This document shows positions 1 to 8,928 of a stretch of DNA of 64,000 nucleotides, piece by piece (the first letter of the stretch is position 1; each line of letters begins with the position of its first letter). A model generated the notes under the pieces. The model searched no databases. It was not told where the DNA came from and saw only the letters and a list, made by a program, of their open reading frames with translations. The stretch lies in contig NZ_WGNY01000019.1 of NCBI RefSeq assembly GCF_016124325.1, forward strand, positions 310,001 through 374,000, in the 5' to 3' direction. The position numbers and the translations under genes are program-made. Source of the stretch: Phenylobacterium sp. Lineage in GTDB: Bacteria; Pseudomonadota; Alphaproteobacteria; Caulobacterales; Caulobacteraceae.

Positions 1-410
1 AAGCGAAGCTCGACGAGGACGTCCCCTCGGTGGGGGGCGAGGCCGGCGATCCGCTGCCGCTTTCGGCCAAATGGAGCGGCGCGGTGTTCGGCAGCTACGT
101 CTTCCCGCTGAGCGGCGAGTGGAGCGGCTTCGTAGGGGGGACCGCCCGCGCCAACAGCGCGCGCAACGTGTCGTTCCCGAACGCCGCGGCGAAGGGGCTG
201 CCGAACTACCGGCTGCCGTCCTACGTCCTCGCCGATGTCCGCGCCGGGGTGCAGAACGACCGCTACACGGCGACCGTCTTCATCAACAACATCGGCGACA
301 GCCGCGCACAGATCTCCGCGCTCGCCACCGACGTGGCCGTGACCGGAGCTGGCCAGGTCGCCTTGGCGCGCCCACGGACGGTGGGCGTCAGGCTCGACGC
401 CGTGTTCTAG
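1..410 (+). CDS. TonB-dependent receptor, C-terminal fragment (5' cut by window)
   Basis: This is the last ~135 residues of an outer-membrane TonB-dependent receptor. Reading in frame from base 3 there is no stop before 410, so the gene enters from outside the window and the apparent GTG at 30 is internal. The sequence shows alternating hydrophobic beta-strand segments and a segment YTATVFINNIGDSRAQ typical of the last barrel strands. It ends in an aromatic residue (GVRLDAVF), as expected for insertion by the BAM machinery. The substrate cannot be inferred from this part. The hydrolase that follows after 42 bases may be co-transcribed. Confidence 0.85.
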   Translation, partial: AKLDEDVPSVGGEAGDPLPLSAKWSGAVFGSYVFPLSGEWSGFVGGTARANSARNVSFPNAAAKGLPNYRLPSYVLADVRAGVQNDRYTATVFINNIGDSRAQISALATDVAVTGAGQVALARPRTVGVRLDAVF

Positions 411-452
411 GACCGGCCGGAGCCAGGGTCGCGGGCAGAGGAGACCCGAACG

Positions 453-1487
453 ATGATCTTGCGGCGATGGGTCGTCGGCGTCCTGGTTGCGACGATGGCC
501 GTCCCGGGCGTGGCGTTGCCGGACACGGCCCGCCATGTGCCGGCCTACGACCTGCCGACGCCATCGACCGTGAGTCCCGAACTTCAGGCCCGCATGGCGA
601 ATGCGCCGCCGTCCGCGGCGCCGCCGGCCATGCCGGCCACCAATGCGGGATGGGCGCGCTTCTTCGATCCCGATCCCGCCGCGACCCAGGCGAGGATTGC
701 GCGGCTGCTGGCGACGTATCGGCTCGCGATGGCGGAAGAGACGATCGCCGGCGTGCATTGCTACCGGATCACGCCCTCGGAGCGGCCCGCGCAGCCGGGA
801 CGGCTGCTGGTGCACCTGCACGGCGGCGCCCACGTCGGCGGTGCGGGCCAAAGCGGACTCCTCGAAGCGGTGCTGGTGGCGGGGACCGCCCGCATCGAAA
901 CGGTGTCCGTCGACTACCGGATGGCTCCGTCGCACCCGTTCCCGGCGGCGATGGACGACGCGACGGCTGTCTGGACGTGGCTCGGCCAGCGATATCCAGC
1001 GTATCGGCTGGGCGTCTTCGGCACATCGTCGGGCGGCGGCATGGTACTAGCCTTGACCCAGCGCGCAATCGCGGCCGGCCTGCGGGTTCCCGACGCGATC
1101 ATGGCGGGGACGCCATGGTCCGACCTTTCCGAGACAGGCGACAGCTATTTCACCAACCGATACGCCGATCCGATCGTCTACCAAGGGATGCTCAGCGTCG
1201 CCGCCGCCCAGTACGCGGACGGCCTCGATCTGAAGGATTCGCGGCTCTCGCCCGTCTACGGCAGTTTCGCCGGCTTTCCGCCAACCTTGCTGCTGGCCGG
1301 GACGCGGGACATCTTTCTGTCGAACACCGTGAGAGTGGACCGGAAACTGAGGGACGCAGGGCGTCGCAGCGAACTGATCGTATACGAAGGACAAAGTCAC
1401 AGCGCCTATCTGGCCGGCGTCGAGGCGCCGGAAACCGCAACCGCCCTGAACGACATCTCAACGTTCTTTGCCGAGGCGCTTAAGTGA
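453..1487 (+). CDS. Alpha/beta hydrolase (HSL/Abhydrolase_3 type), exported
   Basis: A 344-residue alpha/beta hydrolase, probably an esterase or lipase of the hormone-sensitive-lipase group. An N-terminal hydrophobic signal (about residues 1-25) suggests export. The oxyanion-hole motif HGGAH lies near residue 125 and the nucleophile elbow GTSSGG near 190. An acidic residue in GTRDIFL near 285 and a His in GQSHSAY near 314 complete the likely triad. The ATG at 453 is preceded by AGGAG and fits the signal peptide. It follows the TonB receptor fragment closely and may process the ligand imported by that receptor (inference). Substrate is unknown. Confidence 0.85.
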   Translation: MILRRWVVGVLVATMAVPGVALPDTARHVPAYDLPTPSTVSPELQARMANAPPSAAPPAMPATNAGWARFFDPDPAATQARIARLLATYRLAMAEETIAGVHCYRITPSERPAQPGRLLVHLHGGAHVGGAGQSGLLEAVLVAGTARIETVSVDYRMAPSHPFPAAMDDATAVWTWLGQRYPAYRLGVFGTSSGGGMVLALTQRAIAAGLRVPDAIMAGTPWSDLSETGDSYFTNRYADPIVYQGMLSVAAAQYADGLDLKDSRLSPVYGSFAGFPPTLLLAGTRDIFLSNTVRVDRKLRDAGRRSELIVYEGQSHSAYLAGVEAPETATALNDISTFFAEALK

Positions 1488-1597
1488 CGGGCCACAGGCG
1501 CACGCCAACGGGCCTCGCATTTGGCGCAAGCGGAAGCCGAGCTTGCTTGGGAGCGCGACGCCTTCTGGAGCTGTCGCCCCTGCGTCGCCGGAGGCGC

Positions 1598-2584
1598 CTA
1601 AGCTTTCAACAACCAGGACAGGGCGGGCCGATAGCCGTTTCGCTCGAGTGTCGCGAGCTTGGACGACCAGGCCGCGGGACAGACCGCGAAGGCTGCGGTG
1701 ACGCCACGCCGGGCGAAGAGGTCCTCCGCCACAGTCAGGAGATCGGCGGCGTCGCGCGCGTCGACGGCTGGCGCCGGCGCCTCCGCGAAGTCAGCGGCGT
1801 AGAAGTCGTCGATGATCCCGACTTGCGACAGGTTGTGACCGACCGGCATGTGGAGGTGACTCACCGGCTGGGCGATCGCATAGCCGGCGACCTCGCCGCC
1901 CCGCGCGACCACGATCATGTCGCGATCGGCGAGCTCGAGACTGTACCGCATCCAACGTTCGAAGCGATCGTCCGCCTCCGGATGGGTCGCCCAGAAGCGC
2001 GGGTTGAGGTCCCGCAATGTGGATCTGTGACACGCGCTCAGTCGCACGATTTCCGGCACGTCGTGGGCGTCCGCACGTCGCACGGATGCGGGCCACGCCC
2101 GCTCGGCGAAGCCAGCCTTGGCGAGGTAGGTTGTCACCGGCCGGTAGTCCGCCGCGGCAAGCGCCGATCTCGATGGATCTCCCTCATTGCAGGCGGCGAT
2201 CAGGATTGAGGCCCCACGCTGTCGCAACTCCCGCTCCGTCGCCGTCAGGAGCGTCCGCAGCGTTGGGGGAGGCGCCTGTGGCGACATCACCGCGTCGTTC
2301 TGCAGAAGGCCCGCATGGCCGGGGGCGGCGTAGATCGGTGGGGCGGGAACCAGCATGGCGTGGACCGCGCCGAGAAGTCGGCCAGCGTCTTCCATCACCA
2401 TCCAGAATTCCATCGAAGCCGGTGCGGTCGCCGCAAGCTTGCCCGCGAGCGCCGTCTCGACCTGAACCCTCGCGTCGAGTGCGACAGACCACAGCGCTGA
2501 ATCGCGCGAGCGCCGCTCTTCACTTCCCCGAAGCAGCAGGTTCGTCAGTTGCGGTAGGTCCGCCGTGGTCGCCAGGCGCGTCAT
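1598..2584 (-). CDS. GNAT-like acetyltransferase, probably two domains
   Basis: A 328-residue protein of the GNAT N-acetyltransferase superfamily, judged by overall pattern: an N-terminal TRLATTADLPQL opening and a second internal start-like segment SVRRADAHDVPEIVRL near residue 175. This implies two GNAT-like halves. The second half contains VARGGEVAGYAI, the usual beta4 region, and ends in LERNGYRPALSW, as the C-terminus of many GNATs does. I chose the ATG at 2584 because residues encoded upstream (to 2734) are arginine/glycine-rich and do not look like protein. It is convergent with the hydrolase at 453. The acceptor substrate is not evident. Confidence 0.75.
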   Translation of the reverse strand: MTRLATTADLPQLTNLLLRGSEERRSRDSALWSVALDARVQVETALAGKLAATAPASMEFWMVMEDAGRLLGAVHAMLVPAPPIYAAPGHAGLLQNDAVMSPQAPPPTLRTLLTATERELRQRGASILIAACNEGDPSRSALAAADYRPVTTYLAKAGFAERAWPASVRRADAHDVPEIVRLSACHRSTLRDLNPRFWATHPEADDRFERWMRYSLELADRDMIVVARGGEVAGYAIAQPVSHLHMPVGHNLSQVGIIDDFYAADFAEAPAPAVDARDAADLLTVAEDLFARRGVTAAFAVCPAAWSSKLATLERNGYRPALSWLLKA

Positions 2585-2851
2585 TGGCTTCACCCGATTT
2601 CTCCCCCGCTGGCCAGGCCAACCGCCGCGCCGCCGTCGGGGGCCGCATCCCGCCCGTCGCGACAGGCCCATTCCCGGGGGGGCGTGGTCCCTGACGAATG
2701 TCCCGGACCCTAGCGAGGCGTCCGCCGCGCGCAAGCCGCGGGCGCCGTGGTGGCCTGATCGCCATTCGCCGCGCCCAGGCGCAGGCCCGCGGCCAGTGCG
2801 GCGTCGATCCGATGAACGTCCGGTTCCGGCTCGGGGGCCCGGGCGTCCGGG

Positions 2852-3415
2852 TCAGCGCGAACGTTCGCCGGGCCGGTTCCTGGACGCCCCGCGTTCCAGC
2901 CATCGGGCCAGGCGGGCGCGGGCTGCGGCGAGGATGCGGGCCTGTTCGGCGGGTTCGACCACGCGGTTGCGCACGACCGCCTCCACGACGCGGAGCCGGT
3001 CGCGGCCGTCGAGCGCCGTCGCGCGGGCCGCCGGCGGGCCTCGGCGGCGGTCCGCCTGCTGAAGGTCCCGCTCGGTCGGGCGATACCCGCGGACCTCGAG
3101 GCCCGCGGCCCGGGCCATGAGCCAGACCTCGCGGCGGAACTCCGTGTGGCCGCGGACGGTGAGGGCGTTCCAGCCGCGATGCTGGGCGATGGCCACCAGG
3201 TCGCGCACCACGTGGGGGTCGTTGCGGTCCGTGGTGAGCCGCCGGCCCTGGTCGCGGAAGGCGGCCGCGCCGGTGCGGGCGTCGGCGTAGTAGCCGAGCC
3301 CGGGTCCGCCGCGGCGTTCGGTGAGGTAGCGGCGTCGGACGCCCTCGGGGACGTCTCCGGCGATCGCCGACTTCGGACGGCCTTCGGGCGTGACGATGTT
3401 GAGGTCCTCAGCCAT
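2852..3415 (-). CDS. LPD7-domain protein of the conjugation operon
   Basis: A 187-residue protein whose centre (HRGWNALTVRG, EFRREVWLMA, GLEVRGYRPTERD) matches the LPD7 (large polyvalent protein-associated) domain usually found in or next to conjugative relaxases. Here it stands alone, without the relaxase catalytic part. Its ATG overlaps the end of virD4 by 8 bases, so it is the last gene of the T4SS operon. A role near the relaxosome is inferred from family context only. No relaxase gene follows; the next gene is a GNAT protein about 270 bases further on. Confidence 0.75.
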   Translation of the reverse strand: MAEDLNIVTPEGRPKSAIAGDVPEGVRRRYLTERRGGPGLGYYADARTGAAAFRDQGRRLTTDRNDPHVVRDLVAIAQHRGWNALTVRGHTEFRREVWLMARAAGLEVRGYRPTERDLQQADRRRGPPAARATALDGRDRLRVVEAVVRNRVVEPAEQARILAAARARLARWLERGASRNRPGERSR

Positions 3416-5276
3416 GGCGGGGCTCCTGGCGCGGCGCGGGGTCGGTGGCGTCGAGGAAGCGGTCCACCCAGGCCTCGATCTCGGCCGGAGGGACGCCCCC
3501 GGCGGGCAGCGGCTCCAGGTCCGCCGCGGCGAGCATCGGGACGATGGCCTCCAGGGTCAGCGGATCGCCGGACTCGGCGGAGAGGATGGACGGGTCCGGC
3601 TCCGCCGCCTGCGCCGCGACGGCGTCCAGGGGCGCGACGGGGGGCGGCGGTCGCAGGCGGCGACGAAAGGCCGGCTCGCGGTAGTAGCGCAGCTTCCGTC
3701 CGCGGATCGGGGCCATGCCCGCCTTCAGCACGATGAGGTCCTGGTCCGGCATCCGGCTGAGCTCCTGGGGCAGCAGCAGCGGGCGGCGCTGCTCGGACTC
3801 GCTGACGCTGCGGTGGCCGCGGCTGAGCCCGGTGGGCCGGCTGCGCGACGGGCTGCGCACGGTGGTGTCGCCGAGGCGCTCGGAAAGCTCGCGGGCGAGC
3901 CGCAGCTCCTTCGGCGCGAAGGCGATCTCCACGGCGCAGTTGGCGAGGATCTCTTCGGTCACGTCCGGCCCGTACTCGGCGCGCAACTGGGCGGGGGACT
4001 GCAGCACCGGCAGGAGACGCAGGCCGTAGCCGGCGACATAGGCGAAGGCCCGGGCGAGGACCTCGGCGTGGCCCAGCCGCGCGAACTCGTCCAGCAGCAC
4101 CAGCACCTGGTGCGGATGGCGGGCGGGGTCCGGCCGTTCGCGGCACGACCGGTCGATGAGCTGCTGGAACAGCAGGGCGTACAGGGGCGCGACGCGGATC
4201 AGGTTGTCGGGGGAGGCGGCCAGGTAGATCGAGGCGCGCCGGCTGCGCAGGGTCGAGAGGTCGAAGTCGCTGGCGTCGGTGGCGGCGCAGACGCGCGGGT
4301 TCAGCCAGAGGTTCAGCTTGGCGGTCAGGCTCTGCCGGACCGAGGCGAAGGTGTTCTCCGACGCGCTCGTGAAGTCGGTGAGCGCGCGGACGCAGCCGGC
4401 CGACAGGGGCCGGCCGTCGCGGCGCCGCCGGGCGATCAGGGCGGGGAAGCGGACGCGGGGGTCGCCCGCGGTGAGCTCGGCGTAGAGCGCGCCGAAGGTG
4501 AGCGGACGCTCCGGCGTTTCGGCGAGATAGGCGCCCACCCCCACGAAGCCCGTGCGGGCCGACTCCGCCCAGAACGGGTCGGCGTTCGGCGGGTGGGGAA
4601 AGAGCATGGCGGCGATGCGCTGCAGCTCGTCCAGCACGCCGGCGGGGTCTGTCCGGTCGATGTGTCCGAGCGGGTTGTAGCGGGACGTGCGCCCGTCGGG
4701 GGCCAGGGGATCGAAGAGGTGCGCCGCCTGGCCGTGCGCGGCGCGGAAGCCGGCGGTGGCCTCCCAGTTCTCGCGCTTGACGTCGAGCACCACGACGGAG
4801 TCCGGCCAGGCCAGGAGGTTGGGGATCACCACGCCCACGCCCTTGCCGGCGCGGGTGGGGGCGTAGAGCATCACATGCTCCTGGCCGCCGAAGACTAGGA
4901 GCCGACCGCCCTTGCGCCCCAGGAGGATGCCGACGGCGGCCCGAAGGCCGGCGCGCCGGATCTCGGCCTCGCCGGCCCACCGGGCCGCGCCGTGCAGGGG
5001 GCGGCGCAGCTGGCCGGCGACGCCCAGGAGCACGATCAGGCCGAGGCCGGCGGCGGCGAGCCCGCCCACCTGCGCCCAGCGCCGCACCTGCGGGTCGTGC
5101 CGGTGGCGCCAGAACCAGGCCAGGACCGCCGCGGGGTCGAGCTCGCCGGGGAGCTGTCGCAAGCCGGCCAGGGCGATGGCCGCGGCCAGCGCGGCCAGCA
5201 GGCTCGCGGCCAGCGCCAGGGCGGCCGCTACGAGCGCGGCCCTAAGCGGCCAGGGCGCGGCGGCGAAGCGGTTCAT
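3408..5276 (-). CDS. virD4: Type IV coupling protein VirD4/TraG
   Basis: A 622-residue T4SS coupling ATPase that would recruit the relaxase-DNA complex (or effectors) to the VirB channel at the inner membrane. Two N-terminal membrane segments lie at about 10-38 and 68-88. Walker A is APTRAGKGVG near 139-148, and Walker B is VLVLLDEFARLG near 385-396. The segment DVKRENWEATAGFR after Walker A is typical of VirD4/TraG. The start overlaps the 3' end of virB11 by 35 bases and the stop overlaps the LPD7 gene. Order and overlaps show one operon. All key ATPase motifs look intact. Confidence 0.95.
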   Translation of the reverse strand: MNRFAAAPWPLRAALVAAALALAASLLAALAAAIALAGLRQLPGELDPAAVLAWFWRHRHDPQVRRWAQVGGLAAAGLGLIVLLGVAGQLRRPLHGAARWAGEAEIRRAGLRAAVGILLGRKGGRLLVFGGQEHVMLYAPTRAGKGVGVVIPNLLAWPDSVVVLDVKRENWEATAGFRAAHGQAAHLFDPLAPDGRTSRYNPLGHIDRTDPAGVLDELQRIAAMLFPHPPNADPFWAESARTGFVGVGAYLAETPERPLTFGALYAELTAGDPRVRFPALIARRRRDGRPLSAGCVRALTDFTSASENTFASVRQSLTAKLNLWLNPRVCAATDASDFDLSTLRSRRASIYLAASPDNLIRVAPLYALLFQQLIDRSCRERPDPARHPHQVLVLLDEFARLGHAEVLARAFAYVAGYGLRLLPVLQSPAQLRAEYGPDVTEEILANCAVEIAFAPKELRLARELSERLGDTTVRSPSRSRPTGLSRGHRSVSESEQRRPLLLPQELSRMPDQDLIVLKAGMAPIRGRKLRYYREPAFRRRLRPPPPVAPLDAVAAQAAEPDPSILSAESGDPLTLEAIVPMLAAADLEPLPAGGVPPAEIEAWVDRFLDATDPAPRQEPRHG

Positions 5277-6243
5277 GCCAAATCTCCGTCAGCCGGAAGC
5301 GGCCGTCGCGGCGCTCGACCTGGACGACGATGTCCACCAGCCGCATCAGGAGCTGGCGGATGTCGTCGCGGTGCAGGTCGCGGCCGGCCACGCTCTCCTT
5401 CACCAGCAGGGTGAGCTGCTCGAAGGCGAGCTCCGCGGAATTGGCGTGGACCGTGGTGATCGCGCCGGGGTGGCCGGTATTGACGTTGCGCAGGTAGAAG
5501 AAGGCCGAGGCGTCGCGGAGCTCCTGCAGCAGGATGCGGTCGGGCCGCATGCGCAGCGCGCTTTCCAGCAGCTCCCGCGGCCCGACCCGCGCCAGGCCCT
5601 GGCCGTCCTTGGCGTAGAGCAGGTGGACGGCGTTGCGATGCGGCACGACCAGCTCGCGGGCGTCCTCGATGGTGATCAGCCGCTCCGTCGGCGGGATCAG
5701 CCGGACCAGCGCCTTGGCGAAGGTGGTCTTGCCCGAGCCGGTCGCCCCCGACACCAGGATGTTGCGCCGGCCCTCGACGGCGGCGCGGAGGAAACCCGGC
5801 CAATCGCCGGGCCGGTCCGGGGCCTCGGGCCCGGCCCCCGGCCGCAAGGCCGGTCCGGCGGTCGGCGCGGCGGCGTCGAAGAAGCCGGCCCGGGCCAGAT
5901 CCTCCAGCGTCAGCACGCTCGGCGAGGGCTTCCGGAAGGTCAGCGACACCTGCTCGGCCGCCGGCGGCAGGACCACCTGGCACCGCTCGCCCGTGGGCAG
6001 CACCGTCGCGCAGAGCGGTTGTTCGGCGCCCACGTCCTGCGCCGTGGCCGCCGCCGCGGCCACGGCGATGCGGACCAGGGTCTCCGCGGTCAGCTCCGGC
6101 GCCTCGATCCAGCGCCAGCCCGAGTCGGTCTCGACCCCGATCTCGCCGGGGCGGTTCACCACCACCTCGGTGACGCCGGGCGCGTCGAGCGCGGCGCGGA
6201 TCGGCGCCAGGTAGTGGGTGAGGATCGCCGCGTCGTAGGTCAT
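5242..6243 (-). CDS. virB11: VirB11 traffic ATPase
   Basis: A 333-residue hexameric secretion ATPase that powers pilus assembly and substrate transfer from the cytoplasmic side. Walker A is GATGSGKTTF near 166-175. It is followed by TIEDARELV (Asp box), the LRMRPDRILLQELRD box and the GHPGAITTVHAN segment characteristic of the VirB11/PilT family. The ATG at 6243 overlaps the virB10 stop by 4 bases (ATGA). The longer upstream reading frame is a shadow of virB10. Function within the VirB complex is well established for the family. Confidence 0.95.
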   Translation of the reverse strand: MTYDAAILTHYLAPIRAALDAPGVTEVVVNRPGEIGVETDSGWRWIEAPELTAETLVRIAVAAAAATAQDVGAEQPLCATVLPTGERCQVVLPPAAEQVSLTFRKPSPSVLTLEDLARAGFFDAAAPTAGPALRPGAGPEAPDRPGDWPGFLRAAVEGRRNILVSGATGSGKTTFAKALVRLIPPTERLITIEDARELVVPHRNAVHLLYAKDGQGLARVGPRELLESALRMRPDRILLQELRDASAFFYLRNVNTGHPGAITTVHANSAELAFEQLTLLVKESVAGRDLHRDDIRQLLMRLVDIVVQVERRDGRFRLTEIWHEPLRRRALAA

Positions 6244-7406
6244 GGCCGCGGCCGCAGCCCGTAGACCGACGAGAAGTCGAGGTCCTGGGCGACCTGGATC
6301 GCGACCTCGCCGCCCTGCGCCTTGCGCAGGGTCGGGCCGATGTCCGCGCCCTGCCGGACGGCGAGACCGGCGGCGTCCGAGGGCTGGCGCACGACCCCCG
6401 CGGCGCCGTCGCGGTCGCCCGCGGCCGCCGCGCCCGCGTCGATCACCGAGAGCAGGATGGCGGCGCCGAAACGGTCCCAGAACCGGGTGTCGAGGCGGCC
6501 GCCGAAGCCGGCGCGGCCCAGGGCGTCGCTGGCCGGGGAGGCGAGCGAGATCGCCACGCCGTTCGGGGTCACGGCCCGGGTCCACAGGACGAACACCCGG
6601 TCCCGGCCCTGCCGCAGGCCGCTTCGGTACTCGCCCAGCACCCGCGCGCCCTTCTCGAGCAGCACCACCGCGCCGTTGTCGGAATAGACGTCGCGGTCCA
6701 CCAGGCAGGTCACATATCCCGCCGTGGCGGTGTCGATGGCCGTCTGCAGCACGCAGGGAATGGTCGTCCCGGCCAGGATCAGGAAATTGCGGTCGCCCAC
6801 CGGCGCGGCCATGGCGCGGCCGATGGCAGAACCCTGGCGCAGAGCGTCGAGCTCGCCCGCGCCCCCGCCTGCGGAAGATGGGCCTGCGGAAGATGGGCCT
6901 GCGGAAGATGGGCCTGCCGAAGTTGGACGGGCCGAAGTGGCGCGCGCGGTCGGCCCCGCGGCGGAGGGGGGCTCGCCCCGCGAATAGGCCATCAGCGGCG
7001 AGCCCCGCGGGCCCTGGCGCAGGGCGGGGGACGCCGCGCCCGGGGCTGCGCCCTGGCCGTAGCCGGGATCCAGGGCCGGGACGTCCTCGCCGGCGGGCAA
7101 GCCGGAGGCGCCTGGCCCATCGACGCCGGCCGCCGCCCGGCCGGGGGGGCTCGGCGCGGGGGGCGGCGGGGCAGGGGCCGGCTCGAACGCCACCACCTGC
7201 CGCGCCGGCGTCTCGCGCGGCTTCGCCGGCCGGGGCCGGTCGGCGCTCCAGGTGGCGAGCGCCACGGCGGCGCAACCCGCCAGGAGGCCGGCGAAGGCCA
7301 AGGCCTTGCCCCGGCCGGCGACGGCCAGCGGCCCCGCGATCGGCGAGATCGTCCGGTCGAGCGGCGGGTCCTCCTCGGCCTCGGGGCGGGGCGGGACCGC
7401 GGTCAT
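6240..7406 (-). CDS. virB10: VirB10/TrbI-like core-complex protein
   Basis: A 388-residue protein that spans the envelope in the T4SS core complex. It has a cytoplasmic N-terminus, one membrane helix (about 33-53), a long Pro/Ala-rich periplasmic linker, and a C-terminal VirB10/TrbI domain with LILAGTTIPCVLQTAI, TCLVDRDVYSDNG and VLLEKGARVLGEY. The linker contains a short tandem repeat (separate entry). The ATG at 7406 overlaps the virB9 stop by 4 bases. Length and domain layout are normal for the family apart from the repeat. Confidence 0.95.
   Translation of the reverse strand: MTAVPPRPEAEEDPPLDRTISPIAGPLAVAGRGKALAFAGLLAGCAAVALATWSADRPRPAKPRETPARQVVAFEPAPAPPPPAPSPPGRAAAGVDGPGASGLPAGEDVPALDPGYGQGAAPGAASPALRQGPRGSPLMAYSRGEPPSAAGPTARATSARPTSAGPSSAGPSSAGPSSAGGGAGELDALRQGSAIGRAMAAPVGDRNFLILAGTTIPCVLQTAIDTATAGYVTCLVDRDVYSDNGAVVLLEKGARVLGEYRSGLRQGRDRVFVLWTRAVTPNGVAISLASPASDALGRAGFGGRLDTRFWDRFGAAILLSVIDAGAAAAGDRDGAAGVVRQPSDAAGLAVRQGADIGPTLRKAQGGEVAIQVAQDLDFSSVYGLRPRP
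6871..6945 (-). repeat. 15-bp tandem repeat inside virB10
   Basis: Three perfect 15-bp units (6871-6885, 6886-6900, 6901-6915) are followed by two degenerate ones. On the coding strand each unit encodes SSAGP, giving a low-complexity run in the VirB10 periplasmic linker. The unit length is a multiple of three, so copy number can change without breaking the frame. It is a candidate for length variation between strains. Confidence 0.9.
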
Positions 7407-8251
7407 TTCGGGGCGCCCAGGCGCAGCGTGCGGTCCACGTCCGGCGCGACCGTCGCCGTGCCGCTGGGCCGGCCGGCCGGCGCGTAGGCGAGATTGAAGA
7501 TGCAGAGCGCTTCGCGGCCCTTGCGCAGCCGCAGCTGCGCGGCGGTCCGGTGGACGACCAGGAACTCGCCGCGCACGTCGAACGGGACCAGCGCCTCGGT
7601 CCCGTCGGGCGAGACGGCGTAGACCGCCGGCAGCGCCTGGGCGCCGGGGAAGCGCAGGACCGTGAAGCGTCCGTTGTCGCTGACTTCCGACGGGGCGATG
7701 GCGAAGGAGCCCTGCAGCTCGTAGGCGAGGTTGCGCGGGCCCTCCAGCACCGCGCGTTCCAGCTTGAGCCGCGCCACGCGCGCCTCCAACGCCTGAGCTT
7801 GCGCCGACAAGTCGGCCTGCAGCCTGCGCTTTTCGGCCGCCGGGTAGCGGAACTGCAGGACGAAGACGGCCGTCGCCGCCGCCCGCGCCCCGCGCGTCGC
7901 CAGCTCGAAGGCGTAGTGCCGGGTCTCGCCGCCAGCGGCGCGCGTGGTCACGATCAGGTTGGTGGGCGCGCCCGGCGCGGTCGGCTTGGCGAAGAGGAGG
8001 CTGGTCTCGGCCGCGACCTCCCAGCCCGAGCTGTCGCCGAGGGCCACGTGCAGGATGGTCTCGTCCGGCGAGAAGCGGATCTGGGTGGCGGTGCGCAGGA
8101 CGCCCACGATGCGCACCACCTGCATCGGGTCGTAGTCGACGGTCCTGATACGCGGGTCCGAAGGTCCGGGGCGGGGCGTCTCGACGGCGAGGGCGGGCGC
8201 GGCCGCGAAGAGCGCCAGGGCGGCCAGCGGCAGGGCGATCTGACGTCTCAT
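7403..8251 (-). CDS. virB9: VirB9 outer-membrane core protein
   Basis: A 282-residue exported protein with a clear signal peptide (about 1-22). It forms the outer-membrane ring with VirB7 and VirB10. Family features: an N-terminal VVRIVGVLRTATQIRF beta region, a mid-protein RHYAFEL segment, and a C-terminal CagX-like domain (VYAVSPDGTEALVPF, RGEFLVVHRTAAQLRLRKGREALCIFN region). The ATG at 8251 overlaps the virB8 stop by 4 bases. Nothing is missing relative to the family. Confidence 0.93.
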   Translation of the reverse strand: MRRQIALPLAALALFAAAPALAVETPRPGPSDPRIRTVDYDPMQVVRIVGVLRTATQIRFSPDETILHVALGDSSGWEVAAETSLLFAKPTAPGAPTNLIVTTRAAGGETRHYAFELATRGARAAATAVFVLQFRYPAAEKRRLQADLSAQAQALEARVARLKLERAVLEGPRNLAYELQGSFAIAPSEVSDNGRFTVLRFPGAQALPAVYAVSPDGTEALVPFDVRGEFLVVHRTAAQLRLRKGREALCIFNLAYAPAGRPSGTATVAPDVDRTLRLGAPK

Positions 8252-8928
8252 CGGACCACCTCCGGGTCCGCGCGGTAGGACGACACCTGGAAGCCGAGCG
8301 GATTGCGCAGCCGGTCGCCTTCGCCCATCGGCGCCCGGGTGTAGGCGAAGGCCGCCGTGGCGATCCAATCGCTGTCCTCGGCCCGGGCGCCGTGGCGGAC
8401 CGTGCGATGGAAGCGCACATTGGCCACGCCCGGGGCCACGAAGGTGATCGCGCGCACGCCCACCTGCACGTCGGCGTCCGGACCATAGGTCACCTGCGGA
8501 CTGGCCGGGTTGGCGGGGCGATAGGCGCTCGCCCAGCGTTGCTGCTCCTCCGGCGTCGACATGATCGACACCTGCCGGAAGTTGGCTTCAGCGGCCTGCG
8601 GCAGCCAGCCCTCCCGCGCGCGCACATAGGTGGCCAGGAAGGACTTGGTGACCGCTTCGTCGTAGGCGACCGGCCCGGCCTTGGAGAGGCCGCGCAGCAC
8701 CTCGACGGCGCCCGTCGTGCGTTCGACGCGGACCACGTACGGCTCGACGGTCTTGAGGGGGGTCAGCGCCGCCACGCCGGCGACCGCCGCGCCGGCAAGG
8801 GCGGCGGCGACGGCGGCCACGCTCCAGGCCAGGCGCCGCGAGCGGTAGGCCGCGGCCAGCCGATCGCGATCCCAGCCCCGCGCCTCGGCGAAGTAGGCCT
8901 TCAGGTCCTTGGGCTCGGTGACGTTCAC
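8248..8928 (-). CDS. virB8: VirB8 inner-membrane assembly factor
   Basis: A 226-residue bitopic protein: a short cytoplasmic N-terminus, one membrane helix (about 33-53), then a periplasmic NTF2-like domain. TPLKTVEPYVVRVE and the conserved YDEAVTKSFLATYVRAREGW and STPEEQQRWAS regions mark it as VirB8. The GTG at 8928 overlaps the stop of the preceding lipoprotein gene (GTGA). It lacks a good ribosome site of its own, so it is probably translated by coupling. Confidence 0.93.
   Translation of the reverse strand: MNVTEPKDLKAYFAEARGWDRDRLAAAYRSRRLAWSVAAVAAALAGAAVAGVAALTPLKTVEPYVVRVERTTGAVEVLRGLSKAGPVAYDEAVTKSFLATYVRAREGWLPQAAEANFRQVSIMSTPEEQQRWASAYRPANPASPQVTYGPDADVQVGVRAITFVAPGVANVRFHRTVRHGARAEDSDWIATAAFAYTRAPMGEGDRLRNPLGFQVSSYRADPEVVR

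Noticed and set aside
1488..1597. Terminator between the convergent hydrolase and GNAT genes
   Set aside because: Short GC-rich self-complementary stretches exist but there is no clear stem with a T-tract.
2710..2851. Possible frameshifted extension of the LPD7 protein (a protein-like tail in another minus-strand frame)
   Set aside because: The alternative frame is open only as part of a long GC-rich shadow of virD4, and the annotated LPD7 frame ends cleanly after the domain. No homologue comparison was possible.
6871..6945. CRISPR-like repeats
   Set aside because: The units are contiguous, without spacers, in frame within virB10.
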